From: Planococcus chinensis
GTDB taxonomy: Bacteria; Bacillota; Bacilli; Bacillales_A; Planococcaceae
DNA: 64,000 nucleotides
Assembly (NCBI RefSeq): GCF_020071995.1
Contig: NZ_JABWTK010000003.1
Location: 124,001-188,000 of the forward strand
Direction of reading: 5' to 3'
The position numbers and the translations under genes are program-made. Under the pieces are notes generated by a model. That model was not told the DNA's origin. It ran no database searches and worked only from the letters and a program-made list of their open reading frames with translations. Shown here piece after piece: positions 27,627 to 37,138 of this stretch; position 1 is the stretch's first letter, and each line of letters starts with the position of its first letter.

Positions 27627-28535
27627 TTATTTTGAGACCATGCTCTTCAACGCTAAGTTGATATTTTGAGGACGTTCAGCCAACCGTCTCATATAATAGC
27701 CGTACCAGTCTTGCCCGAAAGGAACATAGGTGGTAAATGCAAAGCCTTCATCGGCAAGCTCTTTTTGCATATCGGTGCGGAAGCCGTATAGCATCTGGAA
27801 TTCAAAGCGGCTACGCGGAATCTGGTTTTCTTTCGCAAATTTCTTGACGGCATCGATAATGTGATGGTCATGGGTAGCGATTGAAGTGAAGCCGGGCTGC
27901 TGCAGCCGGATTTTGATGAGCTTCAAGAAATTGGCGTCGATGTCCTGTTTACTTTGATAAGACACTTCGGCAATTTCCTTGTACGCCCCTTTTACAAGGC
28001 GAATCCGGGCATTTTGCAAGTTTTCCAAATCTTTTTCAGAGCGGTAGAGATACGATTGAATCACTGTGCCGACATTGTCGTATTCCTTTAAGAGTTCATG
28101 GAGGATATCTAGCGTTTGCTGCAAGTGGCTGTAATCTTCCATATCAATATTGATGAAGATGGCATAGCGGGCAGCTGCCTCAACAATTTCGCGCATATTT
28201 TCCAAGCAGAATTTGTAATCGACATCCAAGCCGACCTGAGTCAATTTGACGGACATATGAGCAGTCACGCCACGCTGTTGAATAGCTTCCAGTGTAGCCA
28301 AGATGTTTTCTTTTGCCTGAAGTGCTTCTTCTTTGCTGTAGACAAATTCTCCTAAATTATCGATGGTTGCACCGATGCCATTGGCGTTTAATTCTTTGAC
28401 GGATTTCATCATGCTATCAATATCAGTACCCGCTACCACTTTGCTGGCGCCAAGCTTTAAACCCCATTTTTTTGCTCCGGTATTTAATAGCTGGTTTTTG
28501 GATAATGCTATGAAAAAGTCTCTAGTAAGCCCCAC
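27627..28535 (-). CDS. Proline dehydrogenase (copy 2)
   Basis: 302 aa, collinear with copy 1 at 17532-18506 over almost its whole length (MGLTRDFFIALSKNQLLNTG against MLKDVFIGLSQNQFLTSA; SVKLTQVGLDVDY; RLVKGAYKE; SIATHDHHII; FEFQMLYGFR; YGYYMRRLAERPQN). It ends after NINLALKSMVSK, without the hydrophobic tail of copy 1. The start is GTG 28535 with AGGAGG seven bases upstream. Likely a paralogue with different regulation, comparable to the putB and fadM pair in B. subtilis. No dehydrogenase partner adjacent. Confidence 0.93.
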   Translation of the reverse strand: MGLTRDFFIALSKNQLLNTGAKKWGLKLGASKVVAGTDIDSMMKSVKELNANGIGATIDNLGEFVYSKEEALQAKENILATLEAIQQRGVTAHMSVKLTQVGLDVDYKFCLENMREIVEAAARYAIFINIDMEDYSHLQQTLDILHELLKEYDNVGTVIQSYLYRSEKDLENLQNARIRLVKGAYKEIAEVSYQSKQDIDANFLKLIKIRLQQPGFTSIATHDHHIIDAVKKFAKENQIPRSRFEFQMLYGFRTDMQKELADEGFAFTTYVPFGQDWYGYYMRRLAERPQNINLALKSMVSK

Positions 28536-28782
28536 TTTTTTTCCTCCTATACTTTTAAAACCGCTTTCGATCGCAAGACAATTGAAACAAGAGACGGCGG
28601 AACCGCCGGATATATTTTTTTATGGATAAATAGGAAACCTAAATGGCTTCTGTTTTCTATTATAATCGAATATCAGGGTTCTACCTAACCGGAACTAAAA
28701 AACGAGCGCGCGGAATTGAAAGCTCTGCCATCCTGCCGTATACTTTCAATAGACTTAATAATCAGAAAAAGGAGGGTTTCAG

Positions 28783-30102
28783 TTGAAAGATATGCAAGAA
28801 ACCAAAATTACAGCATCTGAGACGGTGATGGTTAATCAGTATGTGAACGGTGTCCTGGATCCGAGCCTGGATATGCTGGGTCCTGTCAAAAGCGGAGGGC
28901 ATATCGTGGCGCATACAGCTCCTGGCTGCTGGGGGCCGATGATTACGCCGTGCATCCGTGGCGGCCATGAAGTAACTAAACCGGTCTATGTCGAAGGCGC
29001 AGAGCCTGGAGACGCCATTGTCATCCGAATAAAGTCGATTGAAGTGACTTCTCTCGCTACTTCATCGGGCAATGACAGTCCGGTGGAAGGTCGTTTTCTC
29101 GGAGATCCGTTTATTGCGGTGAAATGTCCGGGCTGCGGAACTTTGTATCCGGAGACTGTAATCAAAGGAACCGGCAGCGAAGCAATCCGCTGTGCCAATT
29201 GTGATGCAGATGTCACACCGTTTGTGTTCACCAATGGCTATACCATGTTTATGGGCGAGAAAGGCGATGTCGGCGTTACACTCAATCGGGAAGCGGCTGA
29301 AATGATTGCACAAAACGGGAGGGCGTATATGAAGACGCCGGATGCGTCGGTGCAAAACCCGATTGTCACATTTGCGCCGCATGATTTAGTTGGAACCATT
29401 GCACGCATGCGGCCTTTTTTAGGCCAGCTGGGAACCACTCCGTCGCGCCCGATTCCGGATTCCCATAATGCCGGCGATTTTGGATCGTTTTTAATTGATG
29501 CACCGCATGAATACGTCAGCACCCAAGAAGAACTCGACATGCACCGCACAGATGGCCATATGGATATCAGCCGGGTCCGGGCAGGTTCAGTCCTGATTTG
29601 TCCGGTGAAAGTTCCCGGCGGCGGCGTTTACTTGGGCGATATGCATGCGATGCAGGGAGACGGGGAAATAGCGGGCCATACAGCGGACGTAGCCGGAATT
29701 GTTCATCTGGAAGTGGAATTGATCAAAGGCTTGAACAATGCTGGTCCGATATTGCTGGCGAATGTGGAGGATTTGCCTTATACAGCCAAACCGTTTACAG
29801 CGGAAGAGCGATTGGCTGCGCAGAAAATTGCGGACAAATGGAACGTGCCGCAACTGGAAGAATCCTTGCCGGTCTCGTTCATTGGTACAGGTCCGACCTT
29901 AAACGCAGCTACGGACAACGGATTAGAACGGGCAGCCGCATTATTCGATGTAACCGTTCCGGAAATTATGAACCGGGCGACAATTACCGGTTCCATCGAA
30001 ATCGGGCGCCATCCAGGGGTAGTCACCGTTACTTTTCTGGCTCCTGAAAGTTATTTGAAAAAGGTGAACCTGTATGATTTGGTAAAAGCCCAATACCATT
30101 AA
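28783..30102 (+). CDS. Acetamidase/formamidase-family protein with a zinc-ribbon-like insert
   Basis: 439 aa; TTG start with AGGAGGG six bases upstream. FmdA/AmdA family features: GGHIVAHTAPGCWGPMITPC, VEGAEPGDAIVIRI, FGSFLIDAPH and GGGVYLGDMHAMQGDGEIAG with its acidic active-site region. Between residues 113 and 142 there is an insert with two CxxC pairs (C115/C118 and C137/C140; CPGCGTLYPE...CANC) that looks like a zinc ribbon. The family hydrolyses small amides to ammonia and acid; the insert may alter oligomerisation or specificity. Single gene. Confidence 0.88.
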   Translation: MKDMQETKITASETVMVNQYVNGVLDPSLDMLGPVKSGGHIVAHTAPGCWGPMITPCIRGGHEVTKPVYVEGAEPGDAIVIRIKSIEVTSLATSSGNDSPVEGRFLGDPFIAVKCPGCGTLYPETVIKGTGSEAIRCANCDADVTPFVFTNGYTMFMGEKGDVGVTLNREAAEMIAQNGRAYMKTPDASVQNPIVTFAPHDLVGTIARMRPFLGQLGTTPSRPIPDSHNAGDFGSFLIDAPHEYVSTQEELDMHRTDGHMDISRVRAGSVLICPVKVPGGGVYLGDMHAMQGDGEIAGHTADVAGIVHLEVELIKGLNNAGPILLANVEDLPYTAKPFTAEERLAAQKIADKWNVPQLEESLPVSFIGTGPTLNAATDNGLERAAALFDVTVPEIMNRATITGSIEIGRHPGVVTVTFLAPESYLKKVNLYDLVKAQYH

Positions 30103-30107
30103 AAGCA

Positions 30108-30148
30108 AAAAGGAAGGGCCTGATTAAACGGGCTCTTCCTTTTATTTT
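30108..30148 (+). terminator. Terminator of the acetamidase-family gene
   Basis: 13-bp stem AAAAGGAAGGGCC / GGCTCTTCCTTTT (one G-T pair) and T-rich tail. Confidence 0.88.
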
Positions 30149-30180
30149 ATTGTTTTAAGCTAATGGCCATTCCCGCTTTT

Positions 30181-30738
30181 TTATGTTTGCGGGGCGTGGA
30201 TTTCCCAGGATAGTTTTAGGGCGCCTGCCAGATATTCTGCTGCCTCGTCGGCTTCAAACTGATCTATTTGGAATGTTGAGTGGTTTAGGGAGTAAATCGC
30301 TTGCCGCTCGTGGAAAAGTTGTTTGATGTCATCGATTGAGCGGTTCTTGAGCAATGGGCGGTTGCCGGAAAGAATCTGGATGCGGTCTTTCCAGGAATCC
30401 CAGGAAATATCCAAAAATAATACGATGCAATTTTTGAGGCACATGGCTTGGATTTCTTTTTGCAGAAAAGCGCCTCCTCCGACGGAGATGATGTAAAGGG
30501 GTTGTCGGCTATAGTAGCTGATCAGTTCCTTTTCTTTTTTGCGGAAGGCTTTTTCGCCATAAGTCTCGAATATTAAAGGAATCGGCATGGCAAATTCCTT
30601 TTCAATTTCTGCGTCAATGTCGATAAAATTGCGGTACAGTTTTTGGGCCAGCAATTTCCCGACAGTGGTTTTTCCCACACCCATAAAGCCGATGCACACA
30701 ATGCTTTTTTCACGAATGGACAATTCGAAATTTCTCAC
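30181..30738 (-). CDS. aroK: Shikimate kinase
   Basis: Phosphorylates shikimate at the 3-hydroxyl in chorismate synthesis. 185 aa from GTG 30738, which matches the family; the frame extends further upstream without a better start. Walker A GFMGVGKTT (residues 17-25), shikimate-binding DIDAEIE, GGGAF, and the lid arginine in GNRPLL are all present. The AGAGTGG binding site is weak. Stands alone, divergent from the lactonase gene. Confidence 0.85.
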   Translation of the reverse strand: MRNFELSIREKSIVCIGFMGVGKTTVGKLLAQKLYRNFIDIDAEIEKEFAMPIPLIFETYGEKAFRKKEKELISYYSRQPLYIISVGGGAFLQKEIQAMCLKNCIVLFLDISWDSWKDRIQILSGNRPLLKNRSIDDIKQLFHERQAIYSLNHSTFQIDQFEADEAAEYLAGALKLSWEIHAPQT

Positions 30739-30852
30739 TGGCAACCACTCTTTTCTATTGATAGTAAGTTGAAAACAGAAGGTACTCAACCCTACTTTAC
30801 ACGAAGCGGAATAATAATTCACTCAATTTTAAAAAGGACTGGAGGAGACAAG

Positions 30853-31893
30853 ATGGCTGTAACTTATTTGCTAACAGGATCTTACGCTTCGGCGAAGGAA
30901 CCGGGCATCAAACTTTGGAGATTCAATTTGGAAGAAGGAACATTAACCGAAATGAATAGAATCGGTGGAATTGATCGCGCTTCTTTTATTGCGGTTCATC
31001 CGGATGGTGAACATTTTGTAGCGACGAGTGAAGTGGGCGAAGGGGAACTGGTTTCTTTCCGTTTGGAGCTCTCATCCAACCAGATGACAGAAATCAGCCG
31101 CCAGTCTGCCAATGGAGATCACCCGGCGCATGTCTGCATTGATGCATCGGGGAAATGGGTGCTCTCTGTCAATTACTCAGGAGGCAATGTCAATGTCTAT
31201 CCTTTTATGGAAGACGGTTCTATTGGTGAACGGACCGATTCCGTTCGCCATAAAGGCGAAGGGCCAAATGAAGAACGCCAAGACGCGCCGCATCCACATT
31301 CGGTGTTCCAGCTGCCGGGCAGCAACAATTTTTTGGTTTCTGATTTAGGGACGGATCTGATTTTTGTCTACGAATTGGATCCGGCAACCGGCAAATTGGC
31401 AACCAAGCAAATCGTTGCGACTACTCCTGGTGCAGGTCCTCGCCACTTAGCTTTTCATCCTGCAAAACCCTACGTCTACTCTCTGGAAGAGTTAAGCTCA
31501 GCTTTGTCGGTGTATCGGCTAGGGGGAGAAGAGTTTTTGAAATTTGCCCAAGTGGCTGATTTGGTGCCGGAAGATTTTGTGGGAGAAAATACGAGTGCAG
31601 AAGTGGCAGTGTCCGAAGACGCCCGTTTTCTTTATGCCTCCAACCGTGGACATGACAGCATTGCTGTTTTTGAAATTCTGGAAGACGGAAGCCTGCAGTT
31701 ACAGGGGCATGTCCCTTCAGGCGGAGCTGGGCCACGGCACTTTGCACTTGTTCCGGGAGGCGAATGGCTGGTTGTGGCAAACGAACAATCAGACTCGCTG
31801 TGCATCATGAAAATTGACGCGTCTGGAATACCGGAAATCACCGGCGAACCGATCCATACGACTTCACCCGTCTGTGTAAAAGTAATTAGATAG
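30853..31893 (+). CDS. Lactonase family beta-propeller, 6-phosphogluconolactonase type
   Basis: 346 aa seven-bladed propeller of the YkgB/Pgl type: GSYASAKEPGIKLWRF, HPDGEHFVATSEVGEG, NYSGGNVNVYPFMEDG, HPHSVFQLPGSNNFLVSDLG, GAGPRHLAFHP and ASNRGHDSIAVFEI are the typical blade motifs. The conserved Glu/Arg/His active-site pattern is compatible with hydrolysis of 6-phosphogluconolactone in the pentose phosphate pathway. ATG 30853 follows CTGGAGGAG; an in-frame extension overlaps aroK on the other strand and is not used. Confidence 0.88.
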   Translation: MAVTYLLTGSYASAKEPGIKLWRFNLEEGTLTEMNRIGGIDRASFIAVHPDGEHFVATSEVGEGELVSFRLELSSNQMTEISRQSANGDHPAHVCIDASGKWVLSVNYSGGNVNVYPFMEDGSIGERTDSVRHKGEGPNEERQDAPHPHSVFQLPGSNNFLVSDLGTDLIFVYELDPATGKLATKQIVATTPGAGPRHLAFHPAKPYVYSLEELSSALSVYRLGGEEFLKFAQVADLVPEDFVGENTSAEVAVSEDARFLYASNRGHDSIAVFEILEDGSLQLQGHVPSGGAGPRHFALVPGGEWLVVANEQSDSLCIMKIDASGIPEITGEPIHTTSPVCVKVIR

Positions 31894-31929
31894 AAAAAAG
31901 CAGCCAGAATAGCTTCTGGCTGCTTTTTT
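31894..31929. terminator. Bidirectional terminator
   Basis: Perfect 16-bp stem AAAAAAGCAGCCAGAA / TTCTGGCTGCTTTTTT, loop TAGC, between the lactonase gene and the convergent SCO operon. Confidence 0.95.
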
Positions 31930-31932
31930 AAA

Positions 31933-32262
31933 TTACCAATCTTCCGATTCTTTTTCCATCACGCCAAGTTCTTTCATTAAATCAATAAAGAAGCTGTCGT
32001 TATTGCCTTGGAATGATTTTTCGGTGCATGGTGAATGCGGAAGGTAACCAAGTTCCTCGGCATCGCCCAAGGTGGCGTCTTCCAGGAAATTTGTCGCATC
32101 CGCTTCATCAAAACAAGATGGGGCAATATAGGTCCGGTGGGTATGTTCGAGCACGACGCGTGTATTCGGAGCCGGTTCGTTGTTGCGCGGCATGAACATC
32201 GCAGCAATCAATGCAATGACTATTAGTCCGACTGCCACCGTCCACAATTTTTTGTTCTTCAT
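31933..32262 (-). CDS. Small membrane-anchored protein downstream of SCO
   Basis: 109 aa. One N-terminal membrane helix (LWTVAVGLIVIALIAAMFM) with the rest predicted outside. The exposed part has two cysteines (PSCFDEADATNF and HSPCTEKSF) and a His-rich stretch (LEHTHRTYIAPSC) that could bind metal. It follows the SCO gene by four bases with GGAGGAATAAG as binding site, so they form an operon; a helper role in copper delivery is an inference from that link. Family not recognised. Confidence 0.75.
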   Translation of the reverse strand: MKNKKLWTVAVGLIVIALIAAMFMPRNNEPAPNTRVVLEHTHRTYIAPSCFDEADATNFLEDATLGDAEELGYLPHSPCTEKSFQGNNDSFFIDLMKELGVMEKESEDW

Positions 32263-32266
32263 CTAC

Positions 32267-32845
32267 TTATTCCTCCGAAAGCAGGATTTTCGCATCCGCC
32301 ATGATTTCTTCAGCCGGCAGTTTGACGCCGTCGTAATCTTTCATGACGACGCCGTTTTGATCCACCAGATAGAAGGAAGTGCCGTGGATGACCTGGTCTG
32401 TATTTTCAGGTTTTCTGGCGAGCACCTGGAAGTTTTCCATCGCAAATTGATCGATGGTTTCAGGTGAATAGCCCGTAAGCAAATTCCATGAAGACAGATC
32501 CGCTCCGTAATTTTCCGCATAGGATTTTAAAATCTCCGGCGTATCCACAGTAGGGTCTACACTGAATGAAACAATTTTTACGTCCAGTCCCTCTTCTTTA
32601 AACTGCTTCTGTAAATCCACCATATTGGATGTCATCGGCAGGCAGACAGTCGTGCAATTTGTAAAGACAAAGTCTGCCACCCATACTTCTCCTTTTAAAT
32701 CGGACAAGCCGAATTCTTCTTTTTCTTGATTGGTAAAAGTGAAATCTTCTATTTCCCAGTTAAGGGGGTCTTCAATGGCTTGGCCGCATCCGGCAAGCAA
32801 TAAACTGAAAAGTAACAGTGTTGAAATCCATAAGGTTTTCCGCAA
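32267..32845 (-). CDS. SCO1/SenC-family lipoprotein, cytochrome oxidase copper chaperone
   Basis: 192 aa from TTG 32845 (AGGAAGAGG upstream). Lipoprotein signal with lipobox LLAGC (Cys20). Thioredoxin fold with copper-binding FTNCTTVCLP (C64, C68) and the distal His154 in VIHGTSFYLVD. In the family the three ligands load copper into the CuA site of cytochrome c oxidase subunit II at the outer face of the membrane. No ctaC genes in this window. First gene of a two-gene operon. Confidence 0.92.
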   Translation of the reverse strand: MRKTLWISTLLLFSLLLAGCGQAIEDPLNWEIEDFTFTNQEKEEFGLSDLKGEVWVADFVFTNCTTVCLPMTSNMVDLQKQFKEEGLDVKIVSFSVDPTVDTPEILKSYAENYGADLSSWNLLTGYSPETIDQFAMENFQVLARKPENTDQVIHGTSFYLVDQNGVVMKDYDGVKLPAEEIMADAKILLSEE

Positions 32846-32890
32846 GATGCCTCTTCCTTTCTGAAATGACTCGCCTCCACTAAGCCTAGT

Positions 32891-32965
32891 AGAAAAAGGG
32901 CTTACAAACAAGAGCTAGCAACCTTAATTATGTGTAAAAATTGCGAACGCTTCTGCCCTTTTTCT
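32891..32965. repeat. Perfect 11-bp inverted repeat between sco and glgB
   Basis: AGAAAAAGGGC at 32891 and GCCCTTTTTCT at 32955 with 53 bases between them, in the divergent region. It could fold into a stem-loop RNA or be a regulatory dyad; no better assignment. Confidence 0.45.
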
Positions 32966-33090
32966 TTAAATATGTTATGAATCTATTTGATTTTCAAATA
33001 TTCCGATTTTTTTCAAGGGATTCTATTGTTGAATGTAGAATAATGGTAATAGGAACGAGAAAATTGCCAGTACTTTTGGAGGTGTTTTTT

Positions 33091-34974
33091 TTGGGCGATA
33101 CCTTGGTTTCTTTTACTGATGAAAAACTATCGGATTTTCATACCGGAAAGATGACAGATGCTTATCTGTATTTCGGTTCACATATTCACCAGGATGAGAC
33201 ATACTTTGCGGTTTGGGCACCGGATGTCAAAAGCGTCTCCGTCATTGTTGCCAATTCGGCGGATGCGGATGAAAGACAGTACCGAATGGCGCCGCTTTCG
33301 CTTGATCCAACGATTTGGGAAGTGCGGGTACTGGAAGATTTAACAGGGGCTGTGTACGAATATGAAATTGAAACGGTTCAAGGGGATTTTATCCGAAAAA
33401 CAGATCCGTTTGCAAGAGCCAATGAGAAAAGGCCGCAGCACCGTTCGATTGTAGCAGGCAACTCCAAACACGTATGGTCTACGGAAGTATTGGAGCAGAA
33501 AAAAAGTATCGTGAAAAATCATTTTGAAAAGCCGATGGCCATTTATGAGGTACATATCGGAACCTGGAAACGGAACAAAGAAGGAGATTTTTTGACTTAC
33601 CGGGAGCTGGCAGGTGAATTGATTCCGTATGTAAAGAAACAAGGTTTCACGCATATTGAAATCTTGCCGATTACGGAACATCCGCTTGATGAGTCCTGGG
33701 GCTATCAGACAACAGGGTTTTTTGCGCCGACTAGCCGCTACGGCACGGTAGATGATTTGAAATATTTCATCGCCAAATGCGCAGAGAGCGGCATCGGCTT
33801 AATATCGGACTGGGTGCCCGGACATTTCTGCGTCGATGCTCATGCACTGGCATCGTTCAATGGATCGCTGCTTTACGAAGAACAACGGCCGGAGCGCAGG
33901 AGCAATCCCGACTGGGGAACGTTAAATTTTGACGTGCAAAAAGGAGAAGTCGTCAGTTTCATCCTATCGAGTGCACATTACTGGTTTGAAGAGTATAAAT
34001 TTGATGGCTGCCGGATGGATGCACTGGTGAATCTGTTGTTTATCCCGAACCGCCCGGAAAGGCCGCATAACAAAGAAGGGGCGGATTTTTTGCGGAAGTT
34101 GACTGCAAGCTTGCGCCTCCATTATCCAGAAGCCATTTTGATTGCAGAAGATGCCTGGCATTATCCGAAAGTCACAGGGGATATCAAAGAAGGCGGCATC
34201 GGCTTTGATTATAAATGGAATTTTGGCTGGATGAATGATACACAATCATATTTGAAGACACCGTTTTCCGAACGGCGTGATTCCCATCGCAAGCTTAATT
34301 TTGCGATGATGTACTACTATGATGAAAGATTCATCTCGACTTTTTCCCATGATGAAGTAATTCCGGAAAAAGGATCTCTGCTGGGGAAAATGTGGGGAAC
34401 AACCGAAGAAAAGTTTGCCCAGCTGCGGCTATTGCTCAGTTTCTGGGTGGCTTTTCCGGGGAAAAAGCTGTTATTTATGGGGCAGGAATTCGGGCAGGTC
34501 GACCCATGGGACTTCCAGCCGACATTGGATTGGCATTTGTTCGATTTTAAAGCCCACCGGGAAATGGCATCTTTCACAAAAGAACTTTTGAGCTTTTATA
34601 AAAAAGAACGGGCATTCTTTGAGTTGGATTATGATCGCCAAGGATTTGAATGGCTGGATGCAGACGATAGCGAAAAAGGAGTGCTTTCATTTATCCGAAG
34701 GGGCCGCTCGGCTGAAGACACGTGCATTGTTGTTTGCAATTTTTCAGAACGGTCCTATGACGCGTTTCAAGTAGGTCTGCCTGCAAATGGTTTTTACCGG
34801 AAAATCTTTTCAACAGCCAGTGGCAATTCCGGAAAAACGGGGGACGGGAAAGGTGCGGGAATTCAAGCGCAGCAAGTCCCTTTGAAAAAGCAGCAGTACT
34901 CCATGAAAATAGACTTGCCAGCATTTGAAGTAAGCATTTGGAAACTAAAACAGGATGGGAGTGTAGAGGCATGA
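33091..34974 (+). CDS. glgB: 1,4-alpha-glucan branching enzyme
   Basis: Makes alpha-1,6 branches in glycogen. 627 aa from TTG 33091, six bases after GGAGGTG; the frame is open further upstream but without a binding site. N-terminal CBM48 domain ([15 protein letters not shown]), then the GH13 barrel: nucleophile D310 in FDGCRMDAL, acid/base E353 in ILIAEDAW, and FSHDEV for the third acid. Shorter N terminus than E. coli GlgB, as usual in Bacilli. First gene of glgBCDAP; the stop overlaps the glgC start. Confidence 0.96.
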   Translation: MGDTLVSFTDEKLSDFHTGKMTDAYLYFGSHIHQDETYFAVWAPDVKSVSVIVANSADADERQYRMAPLSLDPTIWEVRVLEDLTGAVYEYEIETVQGDFIRKTDPFARANEKRPQHRSIVAGNSKHVWSTEVLEQKKSIVKNHFEKPMAIYEVHIGTWKRNKEGDFLTYRELAGELIPYVKKQGFTHIEILPITEHPLDESWGYQTTGFFAPTSRYGTVDDLKYFIAKCAESGIGLISDWVPGHFCVDAHALASFNGSLLYEEQRPERRSNPDWGTLNFDVQKGEVVSFILSSAHYWFEEYKFDGCRMDALVNLLFIPNRPERPHNKEGADFLRKLTASLRLHYPEAILIAEDAWHYPKVTGDIKEGGIGFDYKWNFGWMNDTQSYLKTPFSERRDSHRKLNFAMMYYYDERFISTFSHDEVIPEKGSLLGKMWGTTEEKFAQLRLLLSFWVAFPGKKLLFMGQEFGQVDPWDFQPTLDWHLFDFKAHREMASFTKELLSFYKKERAFFELDYDRQGFEWLDADDSEKGVLSFIRRGRSAEDTCIVVCNFSERSYDAFQVGLPANGFYRKIFSTASGNSGKTGDGKGAGIQAQQVPLKKQQYSMKIDLPAFEVSIWKLKQDGSVEA

Positions 34975-36119
34975 AAAGAAAAATAGTTGCGATGCTTTTG
35001 GCAGGAGGTCAAGGAAGCCGCTTAAAATCATTGACCTATGATATTGCGAAGCCCGCTATTCCGTTTGGCGGAAAGTACCGGATCATCGATTTTCCTTTAT
35101 CGAACTGTGTGAATTCTGAAATCCATACGGTTGGCGTCCTGACACAATACCAGCCTCATGTTCTGCACAATTATATCGGACTTGGGACGCCTTGGGATCT
35201 TGACCGGCGTACAGGGGGCGTTACGATGTTGACGCCATATGCCGGAATGGAAGGCATTAAATGGTACAACGGCACAGCGAATGCCATTTATCAGAACATC
35301 AAATACCTGACGGAACAAGATCCGCAATACGTCATCATTTTATCAGGCGACCATATTTACAAAATGAATTACCAGACGATGCTGGATTTCCATATTGAAC
35401 AAAATGCGGGAGCGACAATTTCCGTTATTGAAGTGCCATGGAAAGATGCCAGCCGCTTCGGGATCATGAACACCGATGAAAATATGCAGGTTAAAGAGTT
35501 TGTGGAAAAACCGGCAGAACCGGAAAGCAACCTGGCTTCAATGGGGGTGTACATTTTTGATTGGGCGAAGCTGAAAAAGTATTTGCTGATGGATAACGAC
35601 AATGAAAATTCCTCCCATGATTTCGGAAAAGACATTATTCCGTTGATGCTTGAGCAAGGCGAGAAGATGGTGGCTTACCCATACAAAGGCTACTGGAAAG
35701 ATGTAGGGACGGTAGAGAGTTTATGGGAAGCCAATATGGATTTATTGAATTCAGATTCGGATTTGAATTTGAATGATCCGGCATGGCGCATTTTCTCCTC
35801 CAATCGCCAGCTGCCGCCGCAAGTGGTCGGCGAAACCGGTTATTTGCAGGAAGCGCTGATTAATGAAGGCTGTGTCATCAACGGAAAAGTGGAGAAATCG
35901 GTTGTTTTTCAGGATGTTGAAGTGAAAGAAGGCGCTACTCTTTATGAATGTGTCGTCATGAACTGCGTGAAGATTGGCAGCGGCGCCAAGTTATCGAGAG
36001 TGATCATTCCGCCTGATTTGGTGATTCCGGAAAATTTTGAGCTGAAAGAACAAGGGGATGAAATTGTCTTATTGACCCAAGACATCATAGATGAGTGGAA
36101 AGGAAGTGTTGGCAAATGA
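34971..36119 (+). CDS. glgC: Glucose-1-phosphate adenylyltransferase, catalytic subunit
   Basis: Forms ADP-glucose from ATP and glucose-1-phosphate, the committed step. 382 aa. Nucleotide-binding [20 protein letters not shown] at the N terminus, [19 protein letters not shown], then the substrate motif [11 protein letters not shown] and a left-handed beta-helix C-terminal domain. ATGA overlap with glgB stop and with glgD start. In Bacillus GlgC pairs with GlgD for full activity. Confidence 0.96.
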   Translation: MKRKIVAMLLAGGQGSRLKSLTYDIAKPAIPFGGKYRIIDFPLSNCVNSEIHTVGVLTQYQPHVLHNYIGLGTPWDLDRRTGGVTMLTPYAGMEGIKWYNGTANAIYQNIKYLTEQDPQYVIILSGDHIYKMNYQTMLDFHIEQNAGATISVIEVPWKDASRFGIMNTDENMQVKEFVEKPAEPESNLASMGVYIFDWAKLKKYLLMDNDNENSSHDFGKDIIPLMLEQGEKMVAYPYKGYWKDVGTVESLWEANMDLLNSDSDLNLNDPAWRIFSSNRQLPPQVVGETGYLQEALINEGCVINGKVEKSVVFQDVEVKEGATLYECVVMNCVKIGSGAKLSRVIIPPDLVIPENFELKEQGDEIVLLTQDIIDEWKGSVGK

Positions 36120-37138
36120 GATTAGTCGCAGTCATTGATGCTGCAGTGAAGAAGCCGGGCCTGGAAGATTTAACGATGTACCGCACCACTGCTTCGGTTC
36201 CTTTTGCCGGGCGTTACCGCTTGATTGACTTTACCTTATCAAATATCGTGAATTCCAATATCAATTCCGTCGGCGTTTTTGCTTCCTATCCTTTTGTTTC
36301 ATTATTGGATCATATTGGAATGGGGAAAAACTGGGATTTGGATCGCCGGAAAGACGGGCTGTTTTTTCTCCCGATTTCCCAAAAGGCTGGAGACCAAATT
36401 ACTGTTGGATCTTTCGCAGCGCTTGAAGAACATATGGACTTTTTCGATAAGAGCCGGCAGGATTATGTGGTTGTGACGGCTTGCTCGACAATATGCCAAA
36501 TCGATTACGAAGACATGCTTGATGCCCACATAGCGTCCGGTGTTGATATAACGGAAGCTGTCGGCGGCGGGTTGGGGCTGAACAATTATATTTTGAAGAA
36601 AAGCTTGCTGAAGGAATTGATCCGGACGCACCGGGAAAAGCGCGTTATTAGTGTGGAAGACGTTGTTAGACTGAACAGAGCGCCTTATTCTTACGGGAAA
36701 TATGAATATACAGGCTACTACGCCATCATTGATTCCATTGAAAGTTATTTTCAGGCGTCGATGGATTTACTGGAACAGGACAAAAGAAACGAATTGTTCC
36801 TTTCAAAACGCCCGATTTACACAAAGGTGAAAGATGAGCCGCCTACCCGTTACATGCCGGGGTCGCACGTCGCCCGAAGTTTGATCGCCAATGGCAGTAC
36901 GATTGAAGGCACTGTAGGCAACAGCATCATCAGCCGGGCAGTTTCCGTCAACCAAAGCAGCAAAGTCGACCATTGCATTATCATGCAAAAATCGTTCATT
37001 GAGAAAAACTGCGAGTTGTCTTATGTGATTGCTGATAAAGATGTCTATGTCGAAGAAGGTGTAGTACTTAAAGGAACACCGGAAAAACCGGTGGTTCTCC
37101 GCAAAGGAGAGCGGGTAACAAAGGAGGAAGTCCGATGA
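36116..37138 (+). CDS. glgD: Glucose-1-phosphate adenylyltransferase regulatory subunit
   Basis: 340 aa paralogue of GlgC that has lost the nucleotide loop: where GlgC has GGQGSRL this protein reads [17 protein letters not shown]. It keeps [20 protein letters not shown] and the C-terminal beta-helix. In Bacillales GlgD modulates GlgC activity as a hetero-oligomer. Overlaps both neighbours by four bases. Confidence 0.94.
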   Translation: MRLVAVIDAAVKKPGLEDLTMYRTTASVPFAGRYRLIDFTLSNIVNSNINSVGVFASYPFVSLLDHIGMGKNWDLDRRKDGLFFLPISQKAGDQITVGSFAALEEHMDFFDKSRQDYVVVTACSTICQIDYEDMLDAHIASGVDITEAVGGGLGLNNYILKKSLLKELIRTHREKRVISVEDVVRLNRAPYSYGKYEYTGYYAIIDSIESYFQASMDLLEQDKRNELFLSKRPIYTKVKDEPPTRYMPGSHVARSLIANGSTIEGTVGNSIISRAVSVNQSSKVDHCIIMQKSFIEKNCELSYVIADKDVYVEEGVVLKGTPEKPVVLRKGERVTKEEVR

